Part shown: in pieces, positions 28,733 to 37,703 of the stretch
Numbering within the stretch: position 1 is the first letter of the stretch
How the letters are laid out: the number at the start of each line of letters is the position of its first letter
DNA from: Thiodiazotropha sp040791665
GTDB taxonomy: Bacteria; Pseudomonadota; Gammaproteobacteria; Chromatiales; Chromatiaceae
Direction: 5' to 3'
DNA length: 64,000 nt
Assembly: GCA_040791665.1 (NCBI GenBank)
Contig: JBFNNX010000023.1
Span: 558,001-622,000, forward strand
Notes under the pieces: generated by a model
Told to the model about the DNA's origin: nothing
Databases searched by the model: none
What the model saw: only the letters and a program-made list of their open reading frames with translations
Position numbers and translations under genes: made by a program

Positions 28733-30466
28733 TCAATCGAAGAGGGTGTCGAAGTGGCCGCTGTCTCCGTTCGCCTCGAGCTGCCTGAAGAAGTCAGCGG
28801 TGCGCTGCTGCAACGTTGAGAGAGACGACTGCCTTACCAACTCCCTGGCTTCAAGCAGCGCGCTGGGTTGCATACTCAACTCGCGTAGTCCCATACCGAT
28901 CAATAATCTGGCATAGCGTGGTTCACCTGCCATCTCACCACACATACTGACCGGAATACCCGCTCTGTTGGCGGCATCGATGGTACGCTGAATCAGATAG
29001 AGTACGGAAGGATGGAGCGGGTCGAAGAGGAAATTCACCTCCTCATCCATACGATCGACCGCCAAGGTGTATTGAATCAGGTCATTGGTTCCGATTGAGA
29101 GAAAATCGAGTTGGCGGGCAAAGCTGTCTGCCGCCAAGGCCGCAGCCGGCACTTCGATCATTCCACCTATCGGGATGTCGACATCGAATGACAAACCTGC
29201 GTTGCGCAGCTCCTCCTTGGTCCTGTCAATCATCTGCAAGGCCTGTTTCAGTTCTTGAATCCCCGACAGCATCGGCAACATCAACCTAACCGGCCCCTCG
29301 GCGGAGGCACGCAGAATCGCCCTGAGTTGAGGGATGAACAACTCAGGCTCCTTCAGGCACAGCCGAATCGCACGCAGGCCCAGGGCAGGATTGATAGCCG
29401 GCATACAACCTGAGTCAGTTATACTCCCGGTAGTCTTGTCCATGCCCAAATCAAGTGTACGGATGGTAAGGGGGATACCGCCCAACCCCTTGACGGCATC
29501 ACGATACGCCTGCAACTGCTCCTCTTCCGTTGGCGGTGTTGGCCGGTTCATGAAGAGAAACTCGGTACGGAACAGGCCCACGCCATCTGCCCTGTTGTTG
29601 AGTGTAGTCTCGATATCTTCCGGCAGTTCGATATTGGCGTGCAAAAAGATCTGCTCACCATCGGTTGTCAATGCCGGCAGATCGACCCGAAGCCGTAGCT
29701 CCTCCTCTCTGAGACGCCTCTCCTCGATGCGTTGACGATAATAGTCGAGGATACGAGGTGTGGGGTCCGCAAGCACCACGCCCTGCGCACCATCGACAAC
29801 CAGCTGTTCGCCATGCCGAAACAGAGAGGTCGCCTGGTGAATACCGACAACCGCGGGAATGCCCAGGCTGCGCGCAAGAATTGCGGTATGGGAAAGAGGT
29901 CCACCGAATTCGGTAACGAAGGCAACGACACCTTGATTCTTCATCATGATGGTCTCGGCGGGCGTCAGATCCTTGGCCACCACGATCCGCCCATTCAGGT
30001 TACCCTGTTGTTGCGGCTTGCCGCCCGCGAGCACGAACTGCACCTGGCCCACCACATGATCGACATCATCCTTGCGGGTCCGCAGGTAGGGATCATCCAT
30101 TTCGTCGAACACCCTGACCAACTCATCCCTGCGCACCTGTAATGCCCACTCGGCGCTAAAGAGATTCTCCCTTATCAGATTGATTGTCGCCTGACTGATG
30201 GCGTAGTCCTCCAACATCAACAGATGGGTATCGATGAATTCACTGATATCCAATGCCGTATTGGTCGGTATCTGTTCGCGCACCAGACGCAGGTGGCTGC
30301 TGGTCATGTGCAAGGCGTTCTCGAAGCGTTCGATTTCGCTCTGAATCAAATCCTCACTGATCTCGCGACGGGTAACCTCCGGTGTGCCCTGTTGCAGCAG
30401 ATAGACATCACCTATCGCGACCTCACGAGAAGTATTGATACCTATGCCCTGGCAGGATAGCGTCAC
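28733..30466 (-). CDS. ptsI: PTS enzyme I (phosphoenolpyruvate-protein phosphotransferase)
   Basis: 577 residues, no N-terminal GAF domain, so EI rather than PtsP. The phospho-histidine motif GGPLSHTAILARS places the active His at H193; the PEP-binding barrel has GLFRTEFLFMNR, DIPIGGMIEVPAAAL and the catalytic cysteine in SMCGEMAG. It starts with GTG overlapping the HPr stop (GTGA). With no EIIB/EIIC permease nearby, it probably feeds phosphate to HPr and EIIA for regulation, not sugar uptake. Confidence 0.95.
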   Translation of the reverse strand: MTLSCQGIGINTSREVAIGDVYLLQQGTPEVTRREISEDLIQSEIERFENALHMTSSHLRLVREQIPTNTALDISEFIDTHLLMLEDYAISQATINLIRENLFSAEWALQVRRDELVRVFDEMDDPYLRTRKDDVDHVVGQVQFVLAGGKPQQQGNLNGRIVVAKDLTPAETIMMKNQGVVAFVTEFGGPLSHTAILARSLGIPAVVGIHQATSLFRHGEQLVVDGAQGVVLADPTPRILDYYRQRIEERRLREEELRLRVDLPALTTDGEQIFLHANIELPEDIETTLNNRADGVGLFRTEFLFMNRPTPPTEEEQLQAYRDAVKGLGGIPLTIRTLDLGMDKTTGSITDSGCMPAINPALGLRAIRLCLKEPELFIPQLRAILRASAEGPVRLMLPMLSGIQELKQALQMIDRTKEELRNAGLSFDVDIPIGGMIEVPAAALAADSFARQLDFLSIGTNDLIQYTLAVDRMDEEVNFLFDPLHPSVLYLIQRTIDAANRAGIPVSMCGEMAGEPRYARLLIGMGLRELSMQPSALLEARELVRQSSLSTLQQRTADFFRQLEANGDSGHFDTLFD

Positions 30467-30732
30467 TGATCTTCTCCGAATCGCTCGTTGATCAGAGAGA
30501 TCAATGCCTGCATTGCCTCCTGCTCGTCGCTACCGTCAATCTCAAGATGCAATGTAGAGCCCTGATTGGCTGCCAGCATCATAACGCCCATAATGCTTTT
30601 TCCATTGACCCGCTGGCCGTTACGATTCAGAAAAACATCGCTCGAGAAGCTGTTGGCGCAACTCACCAATTTCGCCGCTGCACGGGCATGCAGTCCCAGT
30701 TTATTTATGATTTCTACCTCTTTATCCAACAT
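30463..30732 (-). CDS. ptsH: Phosphocarrier protein HPr
   Basis: 89 residues. The phosphorylatable His is H15 in KLGLHARAAAK, and GKSIMGVMML gives the regulatory Ser at S46, the target of HprK. So both EI-dependent and kinase-dependent phosphorylation sites are present, matching the hprK gene upstream. It overlaps the EI start by 4 bp and follows the EIIA stop after 5 bp. Confidence 0.97.
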   Translation of the reverse strand: MLDKEVEIINKLGLHARAAAKLVSCANSFSSDVFLNRNGQRVNGKSIMGVMMLAANQGSTLHLEIDGSDEQEAMQALISLINERFGEDQ

Positions 30733-30737
30733 ACGCT

Positions 30738-31139
30738 TTACTGTTTGTTAAGGGTTTCACAGCAGATTATTCCCTCTTTCCCTCCACTTACCGCCTTCTC
30801 GGTCAATGCGTCGAGATCCATGGTTTGATAATTGAGGGTTCGTATCAGCATCGGCAGATTGATACCCGAAATGACGTTTACCCGCCCTTTCTCCGCCAAA
30901 CTATATGCGATGTTGCTGGGCGTGGAACCATACATGTCGGTAAACACCAATACCCCCTGACCCTGGTCCAACCGACTTATCAACCCGCTGGCCTGCTCGA
31001 CAAGTTTCTCCGGATTGCTGTCGATACCGACAGGCAGAGTCTCAACAGCCAGCGGCGCACCCTCAAGCATCTTTCCCGCAGTCTCCAGAATTGCTTCGCC
31101 GATCCGGCTGTGGGTGATGAGCAGCAGACCGATGGTCAT
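30738..31139 (-). CDS. PTS EIIA component, mannose family
   Basis: 133 residues of the EIIA-Man fold. Phospho-accepting His is H10 in LLITHSRIG; FTDMYGSTPSN is the second conserved segment. Single-domain EIIA-Man proteins beside HPr and hprK are typical of the permease-free regulatory PTS of proteobacteria and receive phosphate from HPr. Its output target is not evident here. The ATG overlaps the rapZ stop by 4 bp. Confidence 0.93.
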   Translation of the reverse strand: MTIGLLLITHSRIGEAILETAGKMLEGAPLAVETLPVGIDSNPEKLVEQASGLISRLDQGQGVLVFTDMYGSTPSNIAYSLAEKGRVNVISGINLPMLIRTLNYQTMDLDALTEKAVSGGKEGIICCETLNKQ

Positions 31140-32002
31140 GATAATTCCCGATGACGGCTCATGACATGTAAACCCGCCTCAGAAAAGTGACTTGCCAACC
31201 GCTCCACGAGAAATACTGACCTATGCTGGCCACCCGTGCAGCCCACGGCAATGGTGAGATAGCTGCGCCCATCCGCCTCGAATGCCGGTATCCAGCGAGC
31301 CAGGAAATCGATCATATCTGAAAGCATACCGGTCACCTCATCATGGGCCGACAGATAGTCCGCTACCGGAGCCTCCATCCCATTGTAGGAGCGAAGCTCT
31401 TCCTGCCAATAGGGATTCGGCAGACAGCGTGCATCAAACACAAAATCAACATCCCTGGGAAGACCATGTTTGAAGCCGAAGGATTCGAACAGAATCGATA
31501 CCTTCCCCTCATCCCCCCCGATACGGTGTCGTACCAAGTCACGCAGCTCATGAAGATTGGTATGGGTGGTATCGATTCGCAGGTCGGCCGCTTCGATCAC
31601 CGGCGACAGCAGCTCGCGTTCATGGCGAATTGCCTCTGCCAGCGAACGCTGTTCATTCGTCAATGGATGTTTACGGCGGGTTTCGCTGAAACGCTTGATC
31701 AATGTATCCGCTTTGGTGTCGAGAAACAACATTTTACAGTCGAGCCCACGCTGACGGATGTTCTCCACCATATCCGGCAGAGTGGATAGTTGACTCGATT
31801 GACTGCGGGCATCGATACTCACTGCCGTCTTGCGGAATATGTCCTCCGGCTCACCTGTCAGATGATCGGCCACCGAGATCAACAGAGAAATCGGCAAATT
31901 ATCTATGCAGTAATAGCCCATGTCCTCAAGGGTATGCAGGGCTATGGTCTTGCCTGAACCCGACATGCCGCTGACGATTTGCAGTTTGAACCACTCGGAC
32001 AT
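31136..32002 (-). CDS. rapZ: RNase adapter/nucleotide-binding protein RapZ
   Basis: 288 residues. Walker A GMSGSGKT at residues 12-19, FLDTKADTLIKRFSETRRKHPL, and the C-terminal VGCTGGQHRSVFLVERLA that binds RNA and metabolite in E. coli RapZ. RapZ guides RNase E to GlmZ RNA and senses glucosamine-6-phosphate in enterics; whether GlmY/GlmZ exist in this lineage is unknown. It follows hprK after 9 bp. Confidence 0.95.
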   Translation of the reverse strand: MSEWFKLQIVSGMSGSGKTIALHTLEDMGYYCIDNLPISLLISVADHLTGEPEDIFRKTAVSIDARSQSSQLSTLPDMVENIRQRGLDCKMLFLDTKADTLIKRFSETRRKHPLTNEQRSLAEAIRHERELLSPVIEAADLRIDTTHTNLHELRDLVRHRIGGDEGKVSILFESFGFKHGLPRDVDFVFDARCLPNPYWQEELRSYNGMEAPVADYLSAHDEVTGMLSDMIDFLARWIPAFEADGRSYLTIAVGCTGGQHRSVFLVERLASHFSEAGLHVMSRHRELS

Positions 32003-32011
32003 GATGGTCTC

Positions 32012-32953
32012 TTATTGATCCTGATCGATATAGATCTGTTGACGATCGACGAAGTCCTGAGTGGCGTTGTAGCCATCAAGCATCAGCATATGCTGTCGTA
32101 CGGCGGTTTCCACCAGAATAGCCAGATTCCGTCCGGCGGCCACCGGCAGGCTCGTTTGAGGTATATCGACCCCCAGCATGGCGCGTGTTGAATGGCAACC
32201 CTCGAGACGGTCCATTTCGTGCAGTTTCTTGTCATCGAAGTGCAGCAGGTCAATGATCAAATGCAACTCTTTGTTGGGTTTAATGGCGCTGTTGCCGAAC
32301 ATAGCGCGGATATTAATCATCCCTAAACCACGTACTTCCAGGAAGTCCTGCAAAACCTTCGGACAGCGGCCGATGAGTGTATTACTGGCGGATTTGAAAA
32401 TCTCTGTTGCATCATCCGCAATCAAACAATGGCCACGAGAAATCAATGCCAATGCGAGCTCGCTTTTTCCGATAGCCGGATCACCGCTGAGCAATACGCC
32501 CCTACCAAGGACTTCCATATAGACCCCGTGCACCAGCAGTTTTTCCCCCACCGGATGACTGAAGCGCTCCAATAAGCGGCTGATCACCTGATTGTCGGGT
32601 TGGGGGGTGTAGAAAAGCGCAATGTTCCTTTCCAGTGCCTGTTCCTCACATTCCTGAAGCGGTTTTAGTCCATCGGTGAATATGAGTGCGGCGGGGGAGG
32701 CCTTAAAGAGTACCTGTAGATAATCATGATAGACATCCTTTTCTTCATTCAGCAGATGTTCCCTTTCCGGCGGCCCTATGACCTGGATCTGATTGGGCCG
32801 GACCAGATTGAGGGGGCCTGCGGGTGGCTTTCCGTGTTGCGATTCAATATCCAGAACAATCTCTGTCTCCCCCCCTTCACCATTCCAGCTCAGCGAAAGC
32901 TCGCTGGCCAGCTCTTCATAGAGATCCCGAATGGTATAGATTGGCTTCATCAA
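32012..32953 (-). CDS. hprK: HPr kinase/phosphorylase
   Basis: 313 residues. N-terminal regulatory domain, then kinase core with Walker A GDPAIGKS at 157-164 and the family signature EVRGLGMINIRAMFG near 210. It phosphorylates or dephosphorylates HPr at Ser46, which is present in the neighbouring ptsH. Absent from E. coli, it occurs in many alpha-, beta- and some gammaproteobacteria. Its ATG overlaps the ptsN stop. Confidence 0.95.
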   Translation of the reverse strand: MMKPIYTIRDLYEELASELSLSWNGEGGETEIVLDIESQHGKPPAGPLNLVRPNQIQVIGPPEREHLLNEEKDVYHDYLQVLFKASPAALIFTDGLKPLQECEEQALERNIALFYTPQPDNQVISRLLERFSHPVGEKLLVHGVYMEVLGRGVLLSGDPAIGKSELALALISRGHCLIADDATEIFKSASNTLIGRCPKVLQDFLEVRGLGMINIRAMFGNSAIKPNKELHLIIDLLHFDDKKLHEMDRLEGCHSTRAMLGVDIPQTSLPVAAGRNLAILVETAVRQHMLMLDGYNATQDFVDRQQIYIDQDQ

Positions 32954-33417
32954 GAAGAGATTATAGCTTCCCGTTGCTGAATCAGTTGATAAAGATCATG
33001 CGCGGTTGTCGCTTGTCTCAGCGCAGTACAGAAATCGAGATCATCAAACATCTGTGCCAGTTTGGCCAACAATTGCAGATGCTCGTCGGTTGCCTCTTCC
33101 GGAACCAACATGGCGAAGGCAAGATCAATCGGTTGATTGTCGATAGCATCGAAATCGATTCCCTCGGGCAGTTGGATAAACGCCGCGAGAGCCTCGGTGA
33201 TTTGCGGCATGCGGGCATGGGGTAGCGCAATACCCTTGCCCAAGCCTGTGCTGCCCAGCCTTTCACGCTCAAGGAGCGCATCAAAAACCAAATCTTGATT
33301 GAGATCTGGAACAGCCTCGGCCAGTCGCTGACCGAGCTGTTCCAATACGCGCTTCTTGCTGGCAGCCTCCACATTGCAACCGATCCGTTCTTCCACAAGA
33401 TAGCCGTTTGGAAACAT
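32950..33417 (-). CDS. ptsN: Nitrogen PTS EIIA (PtsN)
   Basis: 155 residues. Phospho-His H67 in GLGKGIALPHARM, the EIIA-Ntr/fructose-type signature; SKKRVLEQLGQRL near the N-terminus is family-typical. PtsN regulates potassium transport, stress sigma factors and other functions in response to PTS phosphorylation. A GAGG site precedes the ATG. It is placed after rpoN and hpf, the standard order. Confidence 0.95.
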   Translation of the reverse strand: MFPNGYLVEERIGCNVEAASKKRVLEQLGQRLAEAVPDLNQDLVFDALLERERLGSTGLGKGIALPHARMPQITEALAAFIQLPEGIDFDAIDNQPIDLAFAMLVPEEATDEHLQLLAKLAQMFDDLDFCTALRQATTAHDLYQLIQQREAIISS

Positions 33418-33446
33418 GGAAACCTCGCCAGTTCAATCAGCCCGTA

Positions 33447-33767
33447 TTACTCAGACGCATATTTTACGCCGCTTCCGGCGCGATGACTTTTCATTTTCTC
33501 CTTGTGTTTCAACACCTGCCTATCGAGCCTGTCCGTAAGCAGGTCGATGGCTGCATACATGTCTTCCTGTACAGAATCCGCATAAACGCTCGCACCGTTC
33601 ACTTGCATTGTGGCTTCTGCCTTCTGCCTCATTTTCTCCACGCTCAGGATAACGTGAACATTTATCACATTATCGAAATGGCGCTCCAGGCGCTCAAATT
33701 TATTGTCAACATAGCTTTTCAAGGCATCGGTTACATCCACATGATGACCGGTCACGCTAATTTGCAT
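33447..33767 (-). CDS. hpf: Ribosome hibernation promoting factor, short form
   Basis: 106 residues starting MQISVTGHHVDVTDALKSYV with VEKMRQKAEATMQVNGASVYA and DMYAAIDLLTDRLDRQ. The short-form size argues for HPF/YhbH, acting with RMF on 100S ribosomes, rather than long HPF. GATAGGAGAAAA before the ATG is a strong ribosome site. Position between rpoN and ptsN is conserved. Confidence 0.96.
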   Translation of the reverse strand: MQISVTGHHVDVTDALKSYVDNKFERLERHFDNVINVHVILSVEKMRQKAEATMQVNGASVYADSVQEDMYAAIDLLTDRLDRQVLKHKEKMKSHRAGSGVKYASE

Positions 33768-33938
33768 AATTTTCTCCTATCTTAGATGAGGTTACCCATC
33801 ACCCTGCCTGACACGACTCAATGGCGACAAACCATGAATACAGTATATGCTGTTTAGCAATCCACATAAGCCTTGTGCCTGGTTGCATCCGCAAAGGGAC
33901 TACTGTTAACAACCGCTGGTCAGTCGCGCAATTAACTC

Positions 33939-35426
33939 CTACATCAGACGTTTACGTTCGTTCGACGGTGGAATACCCATCGACTCACGGTACTTTGCCA
34001 CTGTCCGGCGGGCAACTTCGATACCCTGATCGGACAAGAGCGCGGCAATCTTGTTGTCACTGAGAGGCTTTTTGGGAATCTCAGCGGCGATCATTTTTTT
34101 TATCAGCGCACGAATTGCTGTAGACGAGCACTCACCTCCCGCACTGGTGCTGACGTGGCTGGAAAAGAAATACTTAAACTCCAGTGTCCCCCTGGGTGTA
34201 TACATATATTTCTGGGTAGTCACGCGGGATATTGTCGATTCATGCATATCCAGCGCTTCTGCGATATCCCTCAATACCAGAGGCTTCATGGCCTCTTCTC
34301 CATGTTCAAAATACCCTCGTTGATACTCTACGATTTTACTCGCCACACGTAAAATAGTCTCGTTTCTGCTCATCAGACTCTTGATGAACCAACGCGCCTC
34401 CTGCAAATGGTTCTTCAGAAAGGTATTGTCTTTACTCTGATCCGCGCGTCTGATCAGATTGGCGTAACCAGCGTTTACCCGCAGTTTCGGGGTCACCTCG
34501 CCATTCAGTTCAACCACCCATCGACCGTTACGCTTACTCACGAATACATCGGGTATGACATATTCAGGTTCGCTGCTGGCGATGAGCGTACCCGGATGAG
34601 GATTGAGTGTACGAATCAGCTGCATCACCGCCGCTAGCTCATCCTGATCGATTTTCATCCTGCGTACGATCTGATTCTGGTCTTGCGCGGTCAGCAGGTT
34701 GAAATGGTCCTTGCAAAGCCTGATCGCCGACTGCAGATAGGGGGTCGGTTCGGGCAGCTGATTCAACTGGATGAGCAGGCAGTCTTGAGGGTCCTGGGCT
34801 CCGACACCGGGTGGATCGAAGGCCTGAATTCGATGCAACACCGCTTTGATGTCATCAAGAGTGGCCTCTTCATCGTTCAGTGACTGCAACACCTCCTCCA
34901 GATCACCGATAAAATAACCATCCTCATTGATGCTGTCTATGATGGCTGTGGCGATATAGTTATCCTGGGGAGAGAAGGGTGTCAGATTCATCTGCCACAG
35001 CAGATGGTCCTGCAGCGTCGTGGCGCTACTGTTCTGCATCAAATAGTCGTGGTCATTGGCCTCGCCACCGCCGCCTATACTCGGCTGATAGCTGTCATAA
35101 ACATCACTCCATTCACTATCGACCGGCAGTTCCTCGGTCACTTGGGACGCATCAGTTTTGACTTCACGTTCGTTGTTGATGTCGTTGCTGGTCGAATCCA
35201 CTGCCGCAGAATTCTCCGCCACACCGTTTCCCACCTCCTCATTATCCTGAGTACTGTTCTGTTGGCCAAACTCCTCCTCTACTTCGAGCATGGGATTGGT
35301 CTCGACCACCTCCTGAACTTCCTGACTGAGGTCGAGAGCAGACAGTTGCAGCAGGCGTATTGCCTGCTGCAACTGTGGTGTCATGGTTAGATGTTGTCCG
35401 AGTCGGAGCTGTAGCGCCTGCTTCAT
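33939..35426 (-). CDS. rpoN: RNA polymerase sigma-54 factor
   Basis: 495 residues. Region I is the Gln/Leu-rich start (LRLGQHLTMTPQLQQAIRLL), an acidic region II follows, then the core-binding part, the HTH and the RpoN box ARRTVAKYRESMGIP near the C-terminus. It serves activator-dependent -24/-12 promoters, including nitrogen and often flagellar genes. It is flanked by lptB and hpf as in other gammaproteobacteria, separated from them by 195 and 171 bp. Confidence 0.98.
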   Translation of the reverse strand: MKQALQLRLGQHLTMTPQLQQAIRLLQLSALDLSQEVQEVVETNPMLEVEEEFGQQNSTQDNEEVGNGVAENSAAVDSTSNDINNEREVKTDASQVTEELPVDSEWSDVYDSYQPSIGGGGEANDHDYLMQNSSATTLQDHLLWQMNLTPFSPQDNYIATAIIDSINEDGYFIGDLEEVLQSLNDEEATLDDIKAVLHRIQAFDPPGVGAQDPQDCLLIQLNQLPEPTPYLQSAIRLCKDHFNLLTAQDQNQIVRRMKIDQDELAAVMQLIRTLNPHPGTLIASSEPEYVIPDVFVSKRNGRWVVELNGEVTPKLRVNAGYANLIRRADQSKDNTFLKNHLQEARWFIKSLMSRNETILRVASKIVEYQRGYFEHGEEAMKPLVLRDIAEALDMHESTISRVTTQKYMYTPRGTLEFKYFFSSHVSTSAGGECSSTAIRALIKKMIAAEIPKKPLSDNKIAALLSDQGIEVARRTVAKYRESMGIPPSNERKRLM

Positions 35427-35621
35427 CGCAGATGATATCTTTGGACCTGGTATGTTATTTGTATGTCTTTAACTTCATTCTAGCTAAAAAATACCGCCGA
35501 GGAAAAAATTTTTCTTCCCGGAATCCCGTCTCAAAACCGCGTAATATCGTTGTCAGTTTAAAGAAATAATCCTGGAACCCATTTGAATTCAAGAGGATGC
35601 GTTGCATCAACACAGCTGTCT

Positions 35622-36347
35622 CTACATAGAAAAGTCTTCTCCGAGATAGACAGTTCGAACCTCTTCGTTCTGGAGAATCTCATCCGTCGGGCCCTCAGCC
35701 AGCACTTTCCCGCTATTGATGATGTAGGCCCGATCACAGATATCCAGTGTCTCTCTTACATTGTGATCTGTAATCAGGACCCCTATTTGCCGGGTCTTGA
35801 GATGTTGAATGATCTTCTTGATATCGATGACAGCGATAGGATCGACACCGGCGAAGGGCTCATCCAGTAGAATAAAGCGCGGCTGGATGGAGAGGGCTCT
35901 GGCGATCTCCAGGCGCCTGCGCTCACCCCCGGAAAGGCTCATTGCCAGACTGTCGCGCAAGTGGTCGATACCGAATTCCACCAACAGCTGGTCACACATT
36001 TCGCGGCGTTTGCCGGTGTCCAGTTCCTCCAGCGTCTCCAGAATCGCGAGAATGTTCTGCTCCACGGTAAGCCGCCGAAATACCGATGGCTCCTGCGCCA
36101 GATAGCCAATACCGCTGCGTGCCCGCTTATGCATGACCTGATCGGTAAGAACCTCCCCGTCGAGGAGTATCTCTCCATGATCCACCTGGATCAGACCAAC
36201 GATCATGTAGAAACTGGTGGTCTTGCCGGCCCCATTGGGTCCCAGTAAGCCAACCACTTCACCGCTGTTCACGCTAAGCGAGACACCATCCACTACATTG
36301 CGCTTGCCATACTGCTTTTGTAGCGCCTTGGCCTGTAGCTGGCTCAT
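35622..36347 (-). CDS. lptB: LPS export ABC transporter ATP-binding protein
   Basis: 241 residues. Walker A GLLGPNGAGKTTS, ABC signature LSGGERRRLEIARAL, Walker B FILLDEPFAGVDP and the H-loop TDHNVRETLD. With LptF/LptG it powers LPS extraction from the inner membrane. The ATG at 36347 fits the family; a 7-codon upstream extension exists. A 250-bp gap separates it from lptA, whereas the two are normally adjacent; that gap holds repeat sequence. Confidence 0.98.
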   Translation of the reverse strand: MSQLQAKALQKQYGKRNVVDGVSLSVNSGEVVGLLGPNGAGKTTSFYMIVGLIQVDHGEILLDGEVLTDQVMHKRARSGIGYLAQEPSVFRRLTVEQNILAILETLEELDTGKRREMCDQLLVEFGIDHLRDSLAMSLSGGERRRLEIARALSIQPRFILLDEPFAGVDPIAVIDIKKIIQHLKTRQIGVLITDHNVRETLDICDRAYIINSGKVLAEGPTDEILQNEEVRTVYLGEDFSM

Positions 36348-36491
36348 ATTGTCAGGTCCTGTGAACACTTATCCAGTCGGTTCTGCCGGGACTATTTTTT
36401 CGTCCCGCAAGGCAGAATGAGCGGGGTGTAGTGACACTGCATGAGCGGTTGACAACGCCGCCGGGCGTAAGATTCGACATAGCCCTGCGGA

Positions 36492-36523
36492 GTGCGCCCC
36501 GAAGGAAGTACCCTTGGGGTGCG
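36492..36523. repeat. Palindromic repeat between lptB and lptA
   Basis: Imperfect hairpin GTGCGCCCCGAAGG, AAGTA, CCCTTGGGGTGCG. The same element with three substitutions recurs at 57557-57584. It explains part of the unusual lptB-lptA spacing. Confidence 0.65.
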
Positions 36524-36601
36524 CCTGTAAAAGCGCCGCTCCACGCTGCCAGTCGTTCATTTGGAGCGACCAAACTTCTCTCCTCGCGCCTTGATTGGCG
36601 C

Positions 36602-37153
36602 TTATTCAGGTGAAACAGAGCCGGTTGGATTTTTATTGACAGGCCCCTGCTGCTTGTTCGGTTCGATGACAACCTGAACACGCTGTTTACCTTGTGCGCT
36701 GGTACCCGCCTTGACCATCGCCTTGGCACGATTGTAGATAATACGGTCGTTACGAAAAAGGTTGCTTCCCTGCTCAAGCGACGCATTATCGATCAACAGC
36801 AACTCATCTCGCTCCGCGTTGATCTCCACGCGTCGGGCTTCGCCACGAACCTCCTCATCCCCTTTCTCGGTCAACTGACGAAAGCGAACGGGATTCCCTT
36901 CACCGATAACCCTCTCCGTTTCGCCCTGGCGACGATGTATCCACAGCCGATCAGCCCATATCTTCAGGCTACCCTGGGTAATCTCGACGCTTCCCTCATA
37001 TAGCACCACACCAGATGCCTCATCGACGGAAAGGCTGTCTGCCTCCAGATGCATGGGTTGATCCCTGTCGCTTTCCAGTGCATGCCCCTGAACCCAAATG
37101 GTTAACAATAATACCAAACAGGTGACGCCGTATTTCATTCTATTGCAATTCAT
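36602..37153 (-). CDS. lptA: Lipopolysaccharide transport periplasmic protein LptA
   Basis: 183 residues. A signal peptide ends near ALES, followed by the OstA-like beta-jellyroll (DQPMHLEADSLSVDEASGVV, YEGSVEITQGSLKIWADRL). It bridges LptC and LptD across the periplasm. The start at 37153 is preceded by GAGG at good spacing and overlaps lptC; MKYGV at 37138 is an alternative. The last ~12 codons (NKNPTGS region) coincide with a copy of dispersed repeat A, so the native C-terminus may have been replaced. Confidence 0.93.
   Translation of the reverse strand: MNCNRMKYGVTCLVLLLTIWVQGHALESDRDQPMHLEADSLSVDEASGVVLYEGSVEITQGSLKIWADRLWIHRRQGETERVIGEGNPVRFRQLTEKGDEEVRGEARRVEINAERDELLLIDNASLEQGSNLFRNDRIIYNRAKAMVKAGTSAQGKQRVQVVIEPNKQQGPVNKNPTGSVSPE
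36625..36647 (+). repeat. Dispersed repeat A, copy inside the lptA 3' end
   Basis: On the + strand TTGGATTTTTATTGACAGGC and CCC; aligns with 57535-57556 (reverse) and 25836-25858. Confidence 0.6.
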
Positions 37154-37703
37154 AATAGCCTCGCACCTCATGCAGCAGTTTGAGCTGTAGCGGTTCCTTC
37201 AGCCAGGCCTCCATCCCCGTTGCGGTCATCCATTGATTATCGCTTTCGATGCGTACCGGACCGTCGGTGGTAGCAAATGAATCATCAAAGTACAGGGTCA
37301 AATCCTGCGTAACGATATGCAGCGGCGCCAGATCCGCACCGCTTGGACGATCGATAACCACACGACCGGGAAGATGGAGACTCCCTCCATTGCGATTGAT
37401 CAGACCATCCTGTGCCTGCATCTGCAAGGGAGGGCTCTGTGGGTTGTAATGCCATAGAACTGGTTGTTGCAGTTCGGTAACCCCCTTTTTTTCATAATGC
37501 TTCATCCCTTGGGAATGCAATTGCTGCTTGAGTGCACCCTGTTCATCGTATGTCCGCACAACCAACCCCTCGGCGTAGGAATCGGGATAGAGTCTAACGC
37601 CGGGTGGTCTGATCTCATCCGGCTGCGTTAATCTATTCATCCACCAGCCCAAGCTCAGCAACACCGCAACCACGAAAAAGAGTCCGATAAATTGACGCTT
37701 CAA
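37140..37703 (-). CDS. lptC: LPS export system protein LptC
   Basis: 187 residues. A single N-terminal membrane anchor (QFIGLFFVVAVLLSLGWWM) and a periplasmic jellyroll with the family segment ... DGLINRNGGSLHLPGRVVI. It passes LPS from LptFG to LptA. The start is TTG, overlapping the kdsC stop (TTGA); the first in-frame ATG is after the anchor, so a TTG start is well supported. Confidence 0.92.
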   Translation of the reverse strand: MKRQFIGLFFVVAVLLSLGWWMNRLTQPDEIRPPGVRLYPDSYAEGLVVRTYDEQGALKQQLHSQGMKHYEKKGVTELQQPVLWHYNPQSPPLQMQAQDGLINRNGGSLHLPGRVVIDRPSGADLAPLHIVTQDLTLYFDDSFATTDGPVRIESDNQWMTATGMEAWLKEPLQLKLLHEVRGYYELQ

